Below the pieces are notes generated by a model. It worked only from the letters and a program-made list of their open reading frames with translations, had not been told where the DNA came from and ran no database searches. This document shows, one piece after another, positions 17,032-24,352 of a DNA stretch of 34,772 nucleotides. Source of the stretch: Solirubrobacteraceae bacterium (GTDB lineage: Bacteria > Actinomycetota > Thermoleophilia > Solirubrobacterales > Solirubrobacteraceae); NCBI GenBank assembly GCA_030690545.1, contig JAUYGN010000114.1, positions 1-34,772 on the forward strand, written 5' to 3'. The position numbers were made by a program, and so were the translations under genes. The stretch's first letter is position 1. Each line of letters opens with the position of its first letter.

Positions 17032-17859
17032 TCAGCGGTTCATCGCGATGCGCAGCTGGCGCTCGACGCGAAAGAACGCGGGGGTCTGGCGCCTGAGGCG
17101 GGCGGGGAGGTCGCCGGCCTGTCCCGGCGAGGTGAACGGCGCCAGCTGCTCGCGCGTGCGGATGACCGCCGCCTGGCGGCGGCGGACTTCCTGGTGCAGG
17201 CGGCGCAGCCCGCTCGGCGGCTTGAGGCGGCCGGTGCTGGCGTAGTTGGCGCGGATCGCGCTCAGCATCCGCGCGTTGATGGACACCGCGTCCGGGGTGA
17301 AGGTGGGCCCGCCGACGAGCGGGCGCAGGCGTCTGCGCTCGCGCTGGTCGGCACGGATGTACCCATCGCGGTAGTTGAGGAACAGGGCGCGGTCGGCGAT
17401 CGCGTTGCCGCCTCGACCGCAATCGCCGAGCTTCGCAGCTTGCGCCGCGCGATACAGCGCGTCGCCTCGCCGCCGCAGCTGATTGGCGGCGCGCTCACGC
17501 TCGTTCTCCTCGGTGATGAGGGTGATCGGTTCCAGCGACTGCACAAACGGATCGAGGGCCCGGTCAAAGGCGACGATCTGCGTGGAGGCGGCGTCCCCGA
17601 GCTCGTCGCGGAGGCGGTGCAATTCGGCGGAGGCGTCGGCCAGCGCGTTGCGCGAATCCTGCATCGAGGACCGCAGCGCGTCGAAGTCCTTCGGCCGTTG
17701 ACGGTGGCCAGCGATCTGCCCGTTCACCTTCGTACACGCGTCGCTGGCGGCGCGGACGTACCGTTCCTGGTCGGCGCGTCTCTGCGCGTCGCTCGGCCCG
17801 CCGCAACCGGCGATCACCGCGACGATCGTCAGCAGCGCGATCGGGTTGCGCGGCGCCAT
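17032..17859 (-). CDS. Helical lipoprotein of unknown function
   Basis: A 275-residue exported protein that I do not recognise. The signal peptide MAPRNPIALLTIVAVIAGCG has lipobox IAGC. The mature part is helical and charged with coiled-coil potential (DALRSSMQDSRNALADASAE, then ERAANQLRRRGDALYRAAQA), has two Cys (DACTKV, GDCGRGG), and ends in an Arg-rich region. ATG at 17859 is preferred over 17892 because it starts the signal peptide and sits nine bases after TACGAT. It begins three bases beyond the right att site, so it is chromosomal. Confidence 0.75.
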   Translation of the reverse strand: MAPRNPIALLTIVAVIAGCGGPSDAQRRADQERYVRAASDACTKVNGQIAGHRQRPKDFDALRSSMQDSRNALADASAELHRLRDELGDAASTQIVAFDRALDPFVQSLEPITLITEENERERAANQLRRRGDALYRAAQAAKLGDCGRGGNAIADRALFLNYRDGYIRADQRERRRLRPLVGGPTFTPDAVSINARMLSAIRANYASTGRLKPPSGLRRLHQEVRRRQAAVIRTREQLAPFTSPGQAGDLPARLRRQTPAFFRVERQLRIAMNR

Positions 17860-17861
17860 GG

Positions 17862-17889
17862 CCGTGCGATCGTAGTCCGAATCGCACGG
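17862..17889. promoter_or_regulatory. Dyad over the lipoprotein -10 box
   Basis: CCGTGCGAT (17862-17870) and ATCGCACGG (17881-17889) are perfect inverted repeats ten bases apart. The minus-strand -10 box TACGAT (forward 17869-17874) lies inside. This is a candidate operator, or a hairpin if transcribed. Confidence 0.5.
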
Positions 17890-17953
17890 CAACGCGAACC
17901 GTTGTGCTGGCTCGCGTGGATGGTCGTCTGGGGCGCGCCCGGGACGGCCTCGA

Positions 17954-18661
17954 TCAGCGGTTGCGTGTTCGGATGACGCGCGCTCCGCGGGTGCAGGTCG
18001 TCACGATGCCGCTTGCCTGCGACGCGGCCGACGTGCGGGTCGCGCAGCGGTAGGAGCGAACGGTCAGCGGGCAGGTGTTCGGGCGCGCCTTGCAGTGGCC
18101 GCGACGGAAGCGGGCGTGGTAGGTCGCGATCACGCGGCGGGCGACCGTGCAGGTCGTGCGCAGCGCGACGAGCCGCAGCGTCGCACCGCCCCTGGCGGCG
18201 CGCACGGTCCCGCAGCCCGTCTCGCGCGCCGCTGCCGGCCGCGTGACGCGCAGGTTCGCGGTCGCCTTGACGCGGCATTCGGAGCGACAGGCGAGGATCA
18301 CCCAAGGACCGGCGGGCAGGCGCGCCGGAATGGTGCGGCGCAGGCGGAAGCTTCCGCTGCCGTCCGTCCGCACGGTCGCGATCTCGTCCGCCTCGCTCTG
18401 CGGTGGGCCGATCCCGATCGACACCGCCTGGTTGCTGCCGAAGCCGGCGCCCGTGATCGTGATCGGCTGGCCGGCGCTGACCGTCGTGGGCGCGACCTTC
18501 ACGCTCGGCGCGGCGCGGACGGGCGTGGTCAACGGTCCGGCGACGGTGGCGAGTACCGCTGCCGCCAGCGCGACGACCAAGCGCACGCAGGTCGATGGCC
18601 GGTTCACGAGCCGTCCTGCGTTCGTTGCCTGTGTCGCTTCGCAGCTTGTCCACATCGTCAT
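17954..18661 (-). CDS. Secreted IPT/TIG-like domain protein
   Basis: A 235-residue exported protein. A signal segment at about 26-50 (VRLVVALAAAVLATVAGPLT, cleavage near VRAA) precedes an immunoglobulin-like IPT/TIG domain, with the opening VKVAPTTVSAGQPITITGAGFGSN represented by SAGQPITITGAGFGSNQAV. The C-terminal half is Arg- and Cys-rich (eight or more Cys), suggesting disulfides. The ATG at 18661 is six bases after TACCGT (forward 18668-18673), so it is probably leaderless. ATG at 18655 is possible. Function is unknown. Confidence 0.7.
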   Translation of the reverse strand: MTMWTSCEATQATNAGRLVNRPSTCVRLVVALAAAVLATVAGPLTTPVRAAPSVKVAPTTVSAGQPITITGAGFGSNQAVSIGIGPPQSEADEIATVRTDGSGSFRLRRTIPARLPAGPWVILACRSECRVKATANLRVTRPAAARETGCGTVRAARGGATLRLVALRTTCTVARRVIATYHARFRRGHCKARPNTCPLTVRSYRCATRTSAASQASGIVTTCTRGARVIRTRNR

Positions 18662-18667
18662 GGCGCA

Positions 18668-18673
18668 ACGGTA
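18668..18673 (-). promoter_or_regulatory. -10 box TACCGT for leaderless IPT gene
   Basis: Six bases separate this box from the ATG at 18661 on the minus strand. Confidence 0.5.
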
Positions 18674-18741
18674 GCTCTCCGGGCGTGCGATGGTGCCGGT
18701 GGGGGCCGGAGGCGGCTGATCCGCCGGTGCGCCGATCCGGA

Positions 18742-19239
18742 TCAGCGTTCGGGCTGGTCGACCGCTGTCAGGGCGGCGATGTCGCGCAGATCCGCCGCCC
18801 GCCCGCTGGCGCGCTTCATCGCGATCAGATCGTCGATCCCGGCTATCGCCAGGGGCAGGCCGTCGAGATCGACGACGAGCGCTCGGGCACGGAGATCGGC
18901 GTATGGCGGCGCGCCCGGTACATCGCGCATGACGTGCAGCTCGCCGTGACGCGTCGTCAACGGCGGCACGGTCGGGGCGGATGCGAGCTGCTGTGCCGTC
19001 GGCGGGCCCGCGCCGGGGGCGTCGCGCGGCCGGGCGTCGAGCTCCGCCAGCGCGCGCACCAGCCGGCCGATGTTCGCCTCGTCCGGGGCGGGGATGACGT
19101 CGAGGTCCTTGGTCGTCCGCCGATGGCCGTGTACCTGGACGGCGATGCCGCCGATCACGGTGTACCGGACGGCATGGCGATCGAGCGTTGCCAGCAGCGC
19201 ACGTACGTCCAGCGCGGCCGTTGGCGGACCCGTGCTCAT
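18742..19239 (-). CDS. Nucleotidyltransferase, toxin-like partner
   Basis: A 165-residue polymerase-beta-fold nucleotidyltransferase. The VIGGIAVQVHGHRRTTKDLD stretch (28-47) has the GG, RxT and DLD metal-binding residues. The C-terminal GIDDLIAMKRASGRAADLRD resembles AbiEii / DUF6036-type proteins. ATG at 19239 overlaps the stop of the preceding XRE gene (ATGA). The pair has the layout of a toxin-antitoxin module in which the enzyme modifies tRNA or another target; this is inferred from relatives. Confidence 0.75.
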   Translation of the reverse strand: MSTGPPTAALDVRALLATLDRHAVRYTVIGGIAVQVHGHRRTTKDLDVIPAPDEANIGRLVRALAELDARPRDAPGAGPPTAQQLASAPTVPPLTTRHGELHVMRDVPGAPPYADLRARALVVDLDGLPLAIAGIDDLIAMKRASGRAADLRDIAALTAVDQPER

Positions 19240-19580
19240 CGCGGTCGTCGGGACCGTCGCGCGCCCGCGCCCGCGATCTCGAGCTGCGTGGCGAGGAGGT
19301 TCCACGACGCCGACTCCGCGAGCCGCTGCTCGGGCGTCAACCGGCGAGCGTGGGCGAGGTCGCCGGGATCGAGCTCTGGGTCGAGTGGCTGCGTCTGAAG
19401 CACCGGGCGCTCTCCGAGCACGAGGAGCAACTGCGTGAAGCGCTCGTAGCTCGGCGACTCGGTGCCGGACTCGATGCGGCTGATCGCCGCTTGCGTCGTG
19501 CCGGCGCGCCGTGCCAGTGAGCGCTGCGTCACGCTGTGGCGCAGGCGCGCCGCGCGGAGCTCTTCACCGAGGATGGACAC
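19236..19580 (-). CDS. XRE-family antitoxin-like regulator
   Basis: A 114-residue protein with an XRE HTH at about 5-58 (LGEELRAARLRHSVTQRSLA, then TTQAAISRIESGTESPSYER) and a C-terminal extension containing RRLTPEQRLAESASWNLLAT, a motif common in actinobacterial regulators paired with nucleotidyltransferases. The GTG start at 19580 directly follows the perfect palindrome GGTATACC (19588-19595), a plausible autoregulatory site. Coupled to the downstream nucleotidyltransferase. Confidence 0.78.
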   Translation of the reverse strand: MSILGEELRAARLRHSVTQRSLARRAGTTQAAISRIESGTESPSYERFTQLLLVLGERPVLQTQPLDPELDPGDLAHARRLTPEQRLAESASWNLLATQLEIAGAGARRSRRPR

Positions 19581-19587
19581 CCGTATA

Positions 19588-19595
19588 GGTATACC
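19588..19595. promoter_or_regulatory. GGTATACC palindrome at the XRE promoter
   Basis: An eight-base perfect palindrome whose TATACC lies seven bases before the GTG start on the minus strand. It could serve as both -10 region and operator. Confidence 0.35.
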
Positions 19596-19669
19596 GGATC
19601 CGATGTCGACGGCGCCCGCCTTCCTGCTGGCGGGTTTCGGTCGGCAAGCCGTCGGGCAGCGGTCCGTGA

Positions 19670-19948
19670 ATGCCCGCTGACAGAAGTACACCATCTCCCG
19701 CATCCACGGTACGCGTCGTCTGGTGGCTCGTGCTCGTCCTCGTGATCGGCGCCGGCGCGGCACTTGCCGGCGCGCGGTTCGACCTCCCGCTCGCCGCGGT
19801 CGCGCTCGCTGCCGCCGCACTGGGCGCGGTCCTGCCGACCTATGTCGACGAGCGTCTGCGCCGGCGCCGGCCGTCCTGGCCGGCGGTGAAGCCGCGCGGT
19901 CACGACGCTCAGCGCCCGCGCAGCGCGCGCAGCTCGGCGCGCAGCTGA
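19670..19948 (+). CDS. Small two-TM membrane protein (tentative)
   Basis: A 92-residue reading frame with two hydrophobic segments (VVWWLVLVLVIGAGAALAGA and LPLAAVALAAAALGAVL) and a basic tail (DERLRRRRPSW). This topology is sensible for a small membrane protein, and the third codon positions are GC-rich. No ribosome site is visible, and the last 40 bases overlap the convergent yceH gene. It may be real or a by-product of GC-rich DNA. Confidence 0.45.
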   Translation: MPADRSTPSPASTVRVVWWLVLVLVIGAGAALAGARFDLPLAAVALAAAALGAVLPTYVDERLRRRRPSWPAVKPRGHDAQRPRSARSSARS

Positions 19949-20586
19949 CCGACCTCCGCCTCCAGGCGCGCGACGCGCTCTGCGAGCGGTGGCTCGGCAG
20001 GATGCTCGGCCTCCGGCGCGACGGGCATCGGACGCCCCGGCGCGCGCACGATCGGGGCTGCCGGCGTGGGTGCTGGCGCTGCGTGGGCCGGCTCGGGCGC
20101 CTCGTCGTCGCTCAGGCGGTGGACGTAGCGCTCCTCCTTCTGCCCCGGCCGGCGCGGCAGCTGGGCGACGAGCTCGCGCGCGATCAGCCGCTCGAGCGTC
20201 GCCTGCACCTCGGCGAGCGAGCCGAACGGATGCAGGCGCTCGCAGCGCCCCTTCAGCTCGCCCGGCGTCTGGCCGCCGCGCAGCATCAGCACGCAGAGCA
20301 CCGCCAGCTCGTCGGGCGCTCGCGTCAGCGACTCGTCGAGCAGGTGGCGGTACTTCGAGGCGCGGCTGCCGGCGCCGCTTGCCAGCCGCGCCCAGCGGCG
20401 CCGGCTCAGGCGGGTGACCGCGTCGCGGATCGTCGCCTCGTCGTAGGCGACGACGGGGTCGCGGTTGGTCGACTGGTTGCACGCCGCGCGCAGCGCGTTG
20501 AGCGTCAGCGGATAGGTGTCGGGCGTCGTGCGCTGCTTCTCGATCAGGCAGCCGAGGACGCGGATCTCGGCCGCGGTGAGGTCCAC
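19909..20586 (-). CDS. YceH/DUF480 family protein
   Basis: A 225-residue protein of two winged-helix-like halves. The opening LTAAEIRVLGCLIEKQRTTP and the following YPLTLNALRAACNQSTNRDP are the hallmark of the YceH family, whose biochemical role is unknown. A Pro/Ala-rich linker (about 160-195) joins a C-terminal coiled coil (LAERVARLEAEVGQLRAELR). The GTG start lies four bases after the M48 gene stop, so the two are cotranscribed. Confidence 0.88.
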   Translation of the reverse strand: MDLTAAEIRVLGCLIEKQRTTPDTYPLTLNALRAACNQSTNRDPVVAYDEATIRDAVTRLSRRRWARLASGAGSRASKYRHLLDESLTRAPDELAVLCVLMLRGGQTPGELKGRCERLHPFGSLAEVQATLERLIARELVAQLPRRPGQKEERYVHRLSDDEAPEPAHAAPAPTPAAPIVRAPGRPMPVAPEAEHPAEPPLAERVARLEAEVGQLRAELRALRGR

Positions 20587-20590
20587 TGCG

Positions 20591-21607
20591 CTAGTCGGGC
20601 TTGGAGGCGCCGCTCTTGGGGGGCTTGTCGTCGTCGCTGAGCGTCTTCAGCCAGTCCGACAGCTGGTTGCCGGCGGTGTTGACCTGCTCGCCGGCCTCGC
20701 GAAAGAGGTCCTTGAAGCGCTCGGAGTAGTGCGTCGCGGCACCGGCCGCCTCCTCGCGCGCCGGGCGCTCCTCGCCGCGGCGCAGGTAGTCGCCGCCGAC
20801 GATGCGGTCGTACTCGCCGCCACGCACCCAGGCGAGCAGCTCGTGCACGCGCTTGACGGGCAGCGAATGCGTCTGGCGCAGGTCGGTCAGCAACCGCTGC
20901 AGGCGGTCGAACCCCTCGCCGGTCTCGGTGTACTCCATCGCCTGGCGCATGAAGCCGTCGAGGTTGAGGTCGCCGGCCTTGGCGCCACCCGACATCGTCA
21001 TCAGCAGCTTGCAGACGGCGCGCGGGTCGCGCGTGACGATTGCGGCGGCGCGGTCACAGGTCAGCTCGGTCGCGCGCGACCACTCCAGCAGCGCGTGCTG
21101 GACGGCCATCAGCGGCAGGCCGGCGGCCATCGGCAGCCGCTGCCCGGTGATCCGCAGCAGGATCTGCAGCGCGGTGCGGTAGAGGACGTGGTCGGACAGG
21201 ACGTGCGCGACCTCGTGCGCGATGACCGCTTCGAGCTGGTCGTCGCCGAGCAGGTCGACCGTGCCGCTGTTGAGCACGATGATCGGCTTGCCGGCCCCGA
21301 TCGCCATCGCGTTGGCGACCGGATCGGCGGTCAGGTAGAGGTCGTAGACCTCGCCGATGTCGAGCACGTTGAGCACGTGCTGGTAGCGCGTCCAGATCTC
21401 CGGCAGCTGGTCGGTGCCCAGCCGCACCGACGCGCCGAGGTAGGTCTGGCGCAGCGCGCGCTCGTAGCCGAACTCGATCAGCTTGCGCACGACGTAGTCG
21501 AGCATCGGGATCGAGCCGAGCGCCGCCGTCGCCGCGCGATCGGCGGGATGCTCGTAGGCCTTCGGGGAGATGCCGGTGAGCCGGTAGGCCTCGGCTGGTG
21601 TCGACAC
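20591..21607 (-). CDS. M48-family metallopeptidase
   Basis: A 338-residue zinc peptidase. The HEVAH motif is at 131-135 (VIAHEVAHVLSDH), and the third ligand is the Glu in WSRATELTCDRAAA, the usual M48 ExxxD helix. LGTDQLPEIW and VLNSGTVDLL are also family blocks. No N-terminal signal or obvious multi-pass region is present, so it differs from HtpX and resembles the cytosolic or peripheral M48 group of actinobacteria. The C-terminal 60 residues are charged and helical. The GTG at 21607 is seven bases after TAAGCT; the longer frame was rejected. Confidence 0.9.
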   Translation of the reverse strand: MSTPAEAYRLTGISPKAYEHPADRAATAALGSIPMLDYVVRKLIEFGYERALRQTYLGASVRLGTDQLPEIWTRYQHVLNVLDIGEVYDLYLTADPVANAMAIGAGKPIIVLNSGTVDLLGDDQLEAVIAHEVAHVLSDHVLYRTALQILLRITGQRLPMAAGLPLMAVQHALLEWSRATELTCDRAAAIVTRDPRAVCKLLMTMSGGAKAGDLNLDGFMRQAMEYTETGEGFDRLQRLLTDLRQTHSLPVKRVHELLAWVRGGEYDRIVGGDYLRRGEERPAREEAAGAATHYSERFKDLFREAGEQVNTAGNQLSDWLKTLSDDDKPPKSGASKPD

Positions 21608-21614
21608 GTCAGGG

Positions 21615-21620
21615 AGCTTA
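21615..21620 (-). promoter_or_regulatory. -10 box TAAGCT for leaderless M48 gene
   Basis: Minus-strand TAAGCT, seven bases (ccctgac), then the GTG start. Confidence 0.55.
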
Positions 21621-21730
21621 GATGACCGGACCGGCCGCCGGGACCATCGCATGCGGGCGGCAGCGTGCAACGCGTGGAGGTGGTGAGCGCGTGGCGCTCG
21701 CGGCGGCGGCGACCGGCCAGCACGCCGGAC

Positions 21731-21736
21731 TAGACT
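21731..21736 (+). promoter_or_regulatory. -10 box TAGACT for leaderless oxidoreductase
   Basis: TAGACT with eight bases before the ATG at 21745. The hexamer matches the argF box. Confidence 0.55.
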
Positions 21737-21744
21737 GCGGCCCG

Positions 21745-22686
21745 ATGCGTGCCGCCACGATCCGCGACGGCGAGGTCCTCGTCGAGCAGCACCCCGACCC
21801 CGAGCCGGGCTCGGGCGAGGTGCTCGTCCGGTCGCGCGCGGCGGGCATCAACGGCGCCGATCTGCTGCAGCGCCGCGGCCGCTACCCGGCGCCGCCGGGC
21901 TCGCCGCCGGACATCCCGGGGCTCGAGCTCGCCGGCGAGGTGCGGGCGCTCGGCCCGGGCGCGGAGCGCTTCGCCGAGGGAGACCGCGTGATGGGGATCG
22001 TCGGCGGTGGCGGTCAGGGCGAGCTTGCGGTGGTTCACGAGCGCCAGCTGATGGCGGTCCCCGACGCCGTCGCGTTTCCCGACGCCGGTGGGCTGCCGGA
22101 GGTCTTCACGACCGCCCACGACGCGATCTTCACGCAGGCCGGGCTGCGGCCCGGCGAGCGGCTGCTCGTGCACGGCGCGGCGGGCGGCGTCGGCACGGCG
22201 GCGGTGCAGCTGGCGCACGCGCTCGGCGCGCACGTCACCGCGACGGTCCGCAACCCCGACGCGCGCGACGCGGTCGCGCGGCTCGGCGCGGACGCGGTGA
22301 TCGAGCCCGACGGGTTCGGCGAGCACGGCCCGTTCGACGTCATCCTCGAGCTCGTCGGCGCGCCCAATCTCGGTGCCGACGTCAAGGCGCTGCGGACCGA
22401 GGGCCGGATCGTCGTGATCGGCATCGGCGCCGGCGCCAAGGCCGAGCTGAACCTCGCCGTGCTGATGGCCAAGCGCGGGCGGATCATGGCCTCGACGCTG
22501 CGCGCGCGACCGCTCGAGCAGAAGGCCGCGACGGCGCGCGCGCTCGAGCGCGAGGTGCTGCCGCTGTTCGCGTGCGGCAGCGCGCGCGTGCCGGTCGCCG
22601 AGACGTTCGCGCTCGACGACGTGGCCGCCGCCTACGACCGCTTCGCCGCCGGCGGCAAGCTCGGCAAGATCCTGATCGAGCTCTGA
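21745..22686 (+). CDS. NADPH:quinone oxidoreductase (zinc-free MDR)
   Basis: A 313-residue medium-chain dehydrogenase/reductase. The N-terminal GroES-like domain has GINGADLLQRRGRYP, the motif of the quinone oxidoreductase / PIG3 group, and lacks zinc-binding Cys. The Rossmann fold has the cofactor loop LVHGAAGGVGTAAVQLA (about 145-161). The C-terminus, AAAYDRFAAGGKLGKILIEL, is typical. It probably reduces quinones or enones with NADPH. The ATG at 21745 is preferred because a leaderless -10 box precedes it and the family length fits. Confidence 0.92.
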   Translation: MRAATIRDGEVLVEQHPDPEPGSGEVLVRSRAAGINGADLLQRRGRYPAPPGSPPDIPGLELAGEVRALGPGAERFAEGDRVMGIVGGGGQGELAVVHERQLMAVPDAVAFPDAGGLPEVFTTAHDAIFTQAGLRPGERLLVHGAAGGVGTAAVQLAHALGAHVTATVRNPDARDAVARLGADAVIEPDGFGEHGPFDVILELVGAPNLGADVKALRTEGRIVVIGIGAGAKAELNLAVLMAKRGRIMASTLRARPLEQKAATARALEREVLPLFACGSARVPVAETFALDDVAAAYDRFAAGGKLGKILIEL

Positions 22687-22705
22687 GCTCGCGCCCGGCG
22701 CGAGC
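22687..22705 (+). terminator. GC-rich terminator hairpin
   Basis: GCTCGCG-cccgg-CGCGAGC starts at the base after the oxidoreductase stop. The stem can extend to nine pairs. There is no U-tract. Confidence 0.55.
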
Positions 22706-22817
22706 GGGGATTCGCCGAGCGGCGGTGGTCGCCGGGCCGAGCGTGCCGCGCTCGCGGGCGACCTGGTTGTCGGTTACGGGTCGCCATCGGAGACCCCAAG
22801 CCGCCAGACACGGCTGT

Positions 22818-23555
22818 CTACCGCGAGCCTGCCAGCAGCGCGCCGACGCGGTCGAGGTTGGGCAGCAGGAAGCCCGCCGCGATGAACGGCAGCGCCGGGA
22901 CCGCCTCGTCGAGCGCGACGCTGAGCATGAGCGCGCCGACGAGCCCGAGCACCATCCCGACGAGCGTCGGGGCGCGGCGAAAGCCGATTCGCCAGGCCCA
23001 GGCGGCGAACAGCGACAGGAAGACCGCATCGGACAGGCCGAGGTGCCCGGCGCCGCCACCCGTGCCCCAGGCCGGCAGGTCGAAGCTCAGCGGGTCGACG
23101 CGCTCGGTGCCGCCGGAGACCATCCGCGAGGTCGGCCCGGCGGCGACCGACCAGATGTCGATCGCCGCAACGAACAGCGGCACGGCGACGAAGATCGCCG
23201 GCGGCGCGGCCAGCCAGCGCGCGAGCAGCAGGCCGACGGCGCTCGCCAGCAGCGCCTCGGCGACGTTCGCGCCCGCGCCGACGCCGCGCGCGCCGTCGGC
23301 GTTCAGCGCGGCGACGAGCAGCCCCGCGCCGAGGACGATCAGCAGCGGGCCGATCAGCGTCTCGCGGGCCGGCAGCAGCGCGAGCGTGCTGGCGGCGACC
23401 ACCAGCAGCCCGACCGAGCCGGCGACGAGGATCGTCGCGTCGCCGGCCGGCAGCGCCGGCAGCGCCGGCGCGGCGAGGAAGTAGGCGAGCGCCGCGAGCG
23501 GGATCGCGAACACGATCGCGGGCGCGCCGGGTCGGCGGCGGATGGGCGTGCTCAC
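22818..23555 (-). CDS. Presenilin-like GxGD-type membrane protein
   Basis: A 245-residue, multi-pass protein (about eight or nine hydrophobic segments). Three features match intramembrane aspartyl proteases of the presenilin / signal-peptide-peptidase class: an Asp in a membrane helix (D133, AAIDIWSV, compare YD), LGLSD (172-176, compare LGxGD), and a C-terminal PALP (220-223, AVPALPFIAAG). The order and spacing of all three are right. The Gly before the second Asp is Ser, and the first Asp follows Ile, not Tyr. It may be an active protease with a variant motif or an inactive relative. The GTG start at 23555 gives a membrane-ready N-terminus. Confidence 0.7.
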   Translation of the reverse strand: MSTPIRRRPGAPAIVFAIPLAALAYFLAAPALPALPAGDATILVAGSVGLLVVAASTLALLPARETLIGPLLIVLGAGLLVAALNADGARGVGAGANVAEALLASAVGLLLARWLAAPPAIFVAVPLFVAAIDIWSVAAGPTSRMVSGGTERVDPLSFDLPAWGTGGGAGHLGLSDAVFLSLFAAWAWRIGFRRAPTLVGMVLGLVGALMLSVALDEAVPALPFIAAGFLLPNLDRVGALLAGSR

Positions 23556-23699
23556 GGCGCCGAGCGACTCATGCCGGCGAACGGGATCTGCGGGCGCAGA
23601 GGCTCGACCCTGCGGTCGGGTGGACCTGCTCGGGCGCGCCGCGAATCTCAACCCATCTCCGGGCGCGAGTGCTCGACCCTGCCCGGTCGGCGCTGCATT
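23556..23699. other. Intergenic region with a 12-base direct repeat
   Basis: GCTCGACCCTGC occurs at about 23603-23614 and 23670-23681, each followed by a CGGTCGG- or GGTCGGG-type sequence. No gene is seen. It may be a regulatory site or a decayed repeat. Confidence 0.35.
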
Positions 23700-24305
23700 T
23701 CAGTACGGCGGTAGGTCGGCGTACCACTCGCCGAGCACCCGCAGCGCCGTCCAGAAGGCGCGCTTGGCGCTCTCCTCGTCGAGCGCCTCGTCGATGTTCG
23801 GCACGTAGAGCGCCTCGATCGAGGGCGTCAGGCGCTGGACCTCGCCGGCGCGCGCTGCGACGTGCTCGGAGAGCGGCAGGTGCAGGTCGTTGAGCACCTC
23901 GAGCGCATCCTCGCCCATCACGACGACGATCTTCGGCTGCACGATCGCGAGCTCCTCGCCGATCCGCGCGACGCAGCCGGGATCGGCCAGCGACGTGTCG
24001 CTGACCGGGCACTTCACGCACAGCGTGCCGTAGACGGCGAGCGGATCGATCGACAGGCGCTTGAAGGCCTTCATCAGCGCGCTGCCGGCGCGGCCGTAGA
24101 AGGCGACGCCCTCCTCGATCTCGGCCGGCATCGGCGCGTGCTTGAGCAGGAAGACGTCGGCCTGGGGATGGCCCGAGCCGAGCACCGGCATCAGCTGGCC
24201 GCGCGGGCACTCCCGGCAGTCCTGCAGCTCACGCGTCAGCGTGTTCAGCTCACGGATCGCGCGCTCGAGGTACTTCTCGCGGATCTCGTCATCGGTCGTC
24301 GGCAT
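23700..24305 (-). CDS. Uracil-DNA glycosylase-like Fe-S protein with altered motifs
   Basis: A 201-residue protein with the UDG family 4/5 layout and four spaced cysteines for a 4Fe-4S cluster: C30 and C33 (DCRECPRG), C99 (LCVKCP) and C111 (GCVARIGEEL), followed by IVQPKIVVVMGEDAL. The active-site motif GEAPG is KHAPM (56-60), and the C-terminal HPS motif is VPN (about 168-170). Classic uracil excision may therefore be lost. ATG at 24305 is chosen by homology; a GTG at 24356 or ATG at 24353 would overlap the upstream gene's stop and extend the protein by 16-17 residues. Confidence 0.75.
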   Translation of the reverse strand: MPTTDDEIREKYLERAIRELNTLTRELQDCRECPRGQLMPVLGSGHPQADVFLLKHAPMPAEIEEGVAFYGRAGSALMKAFKRLSIDPLAVYGTLCVKCPVSDTSLADPGCVARIGEELAIVQPKIVVVMGEDALEVLNDLHLPLSEHVAARAGEVQRLTPSIEALYVPNIDEALDEESAKRAFWTALRVLGEWYADLPPY

Positions 24306-24352
24306 GCTCCGCGGTGAGTTCGACGGCTGCGACGACCGACCCTGCGCGTGCA

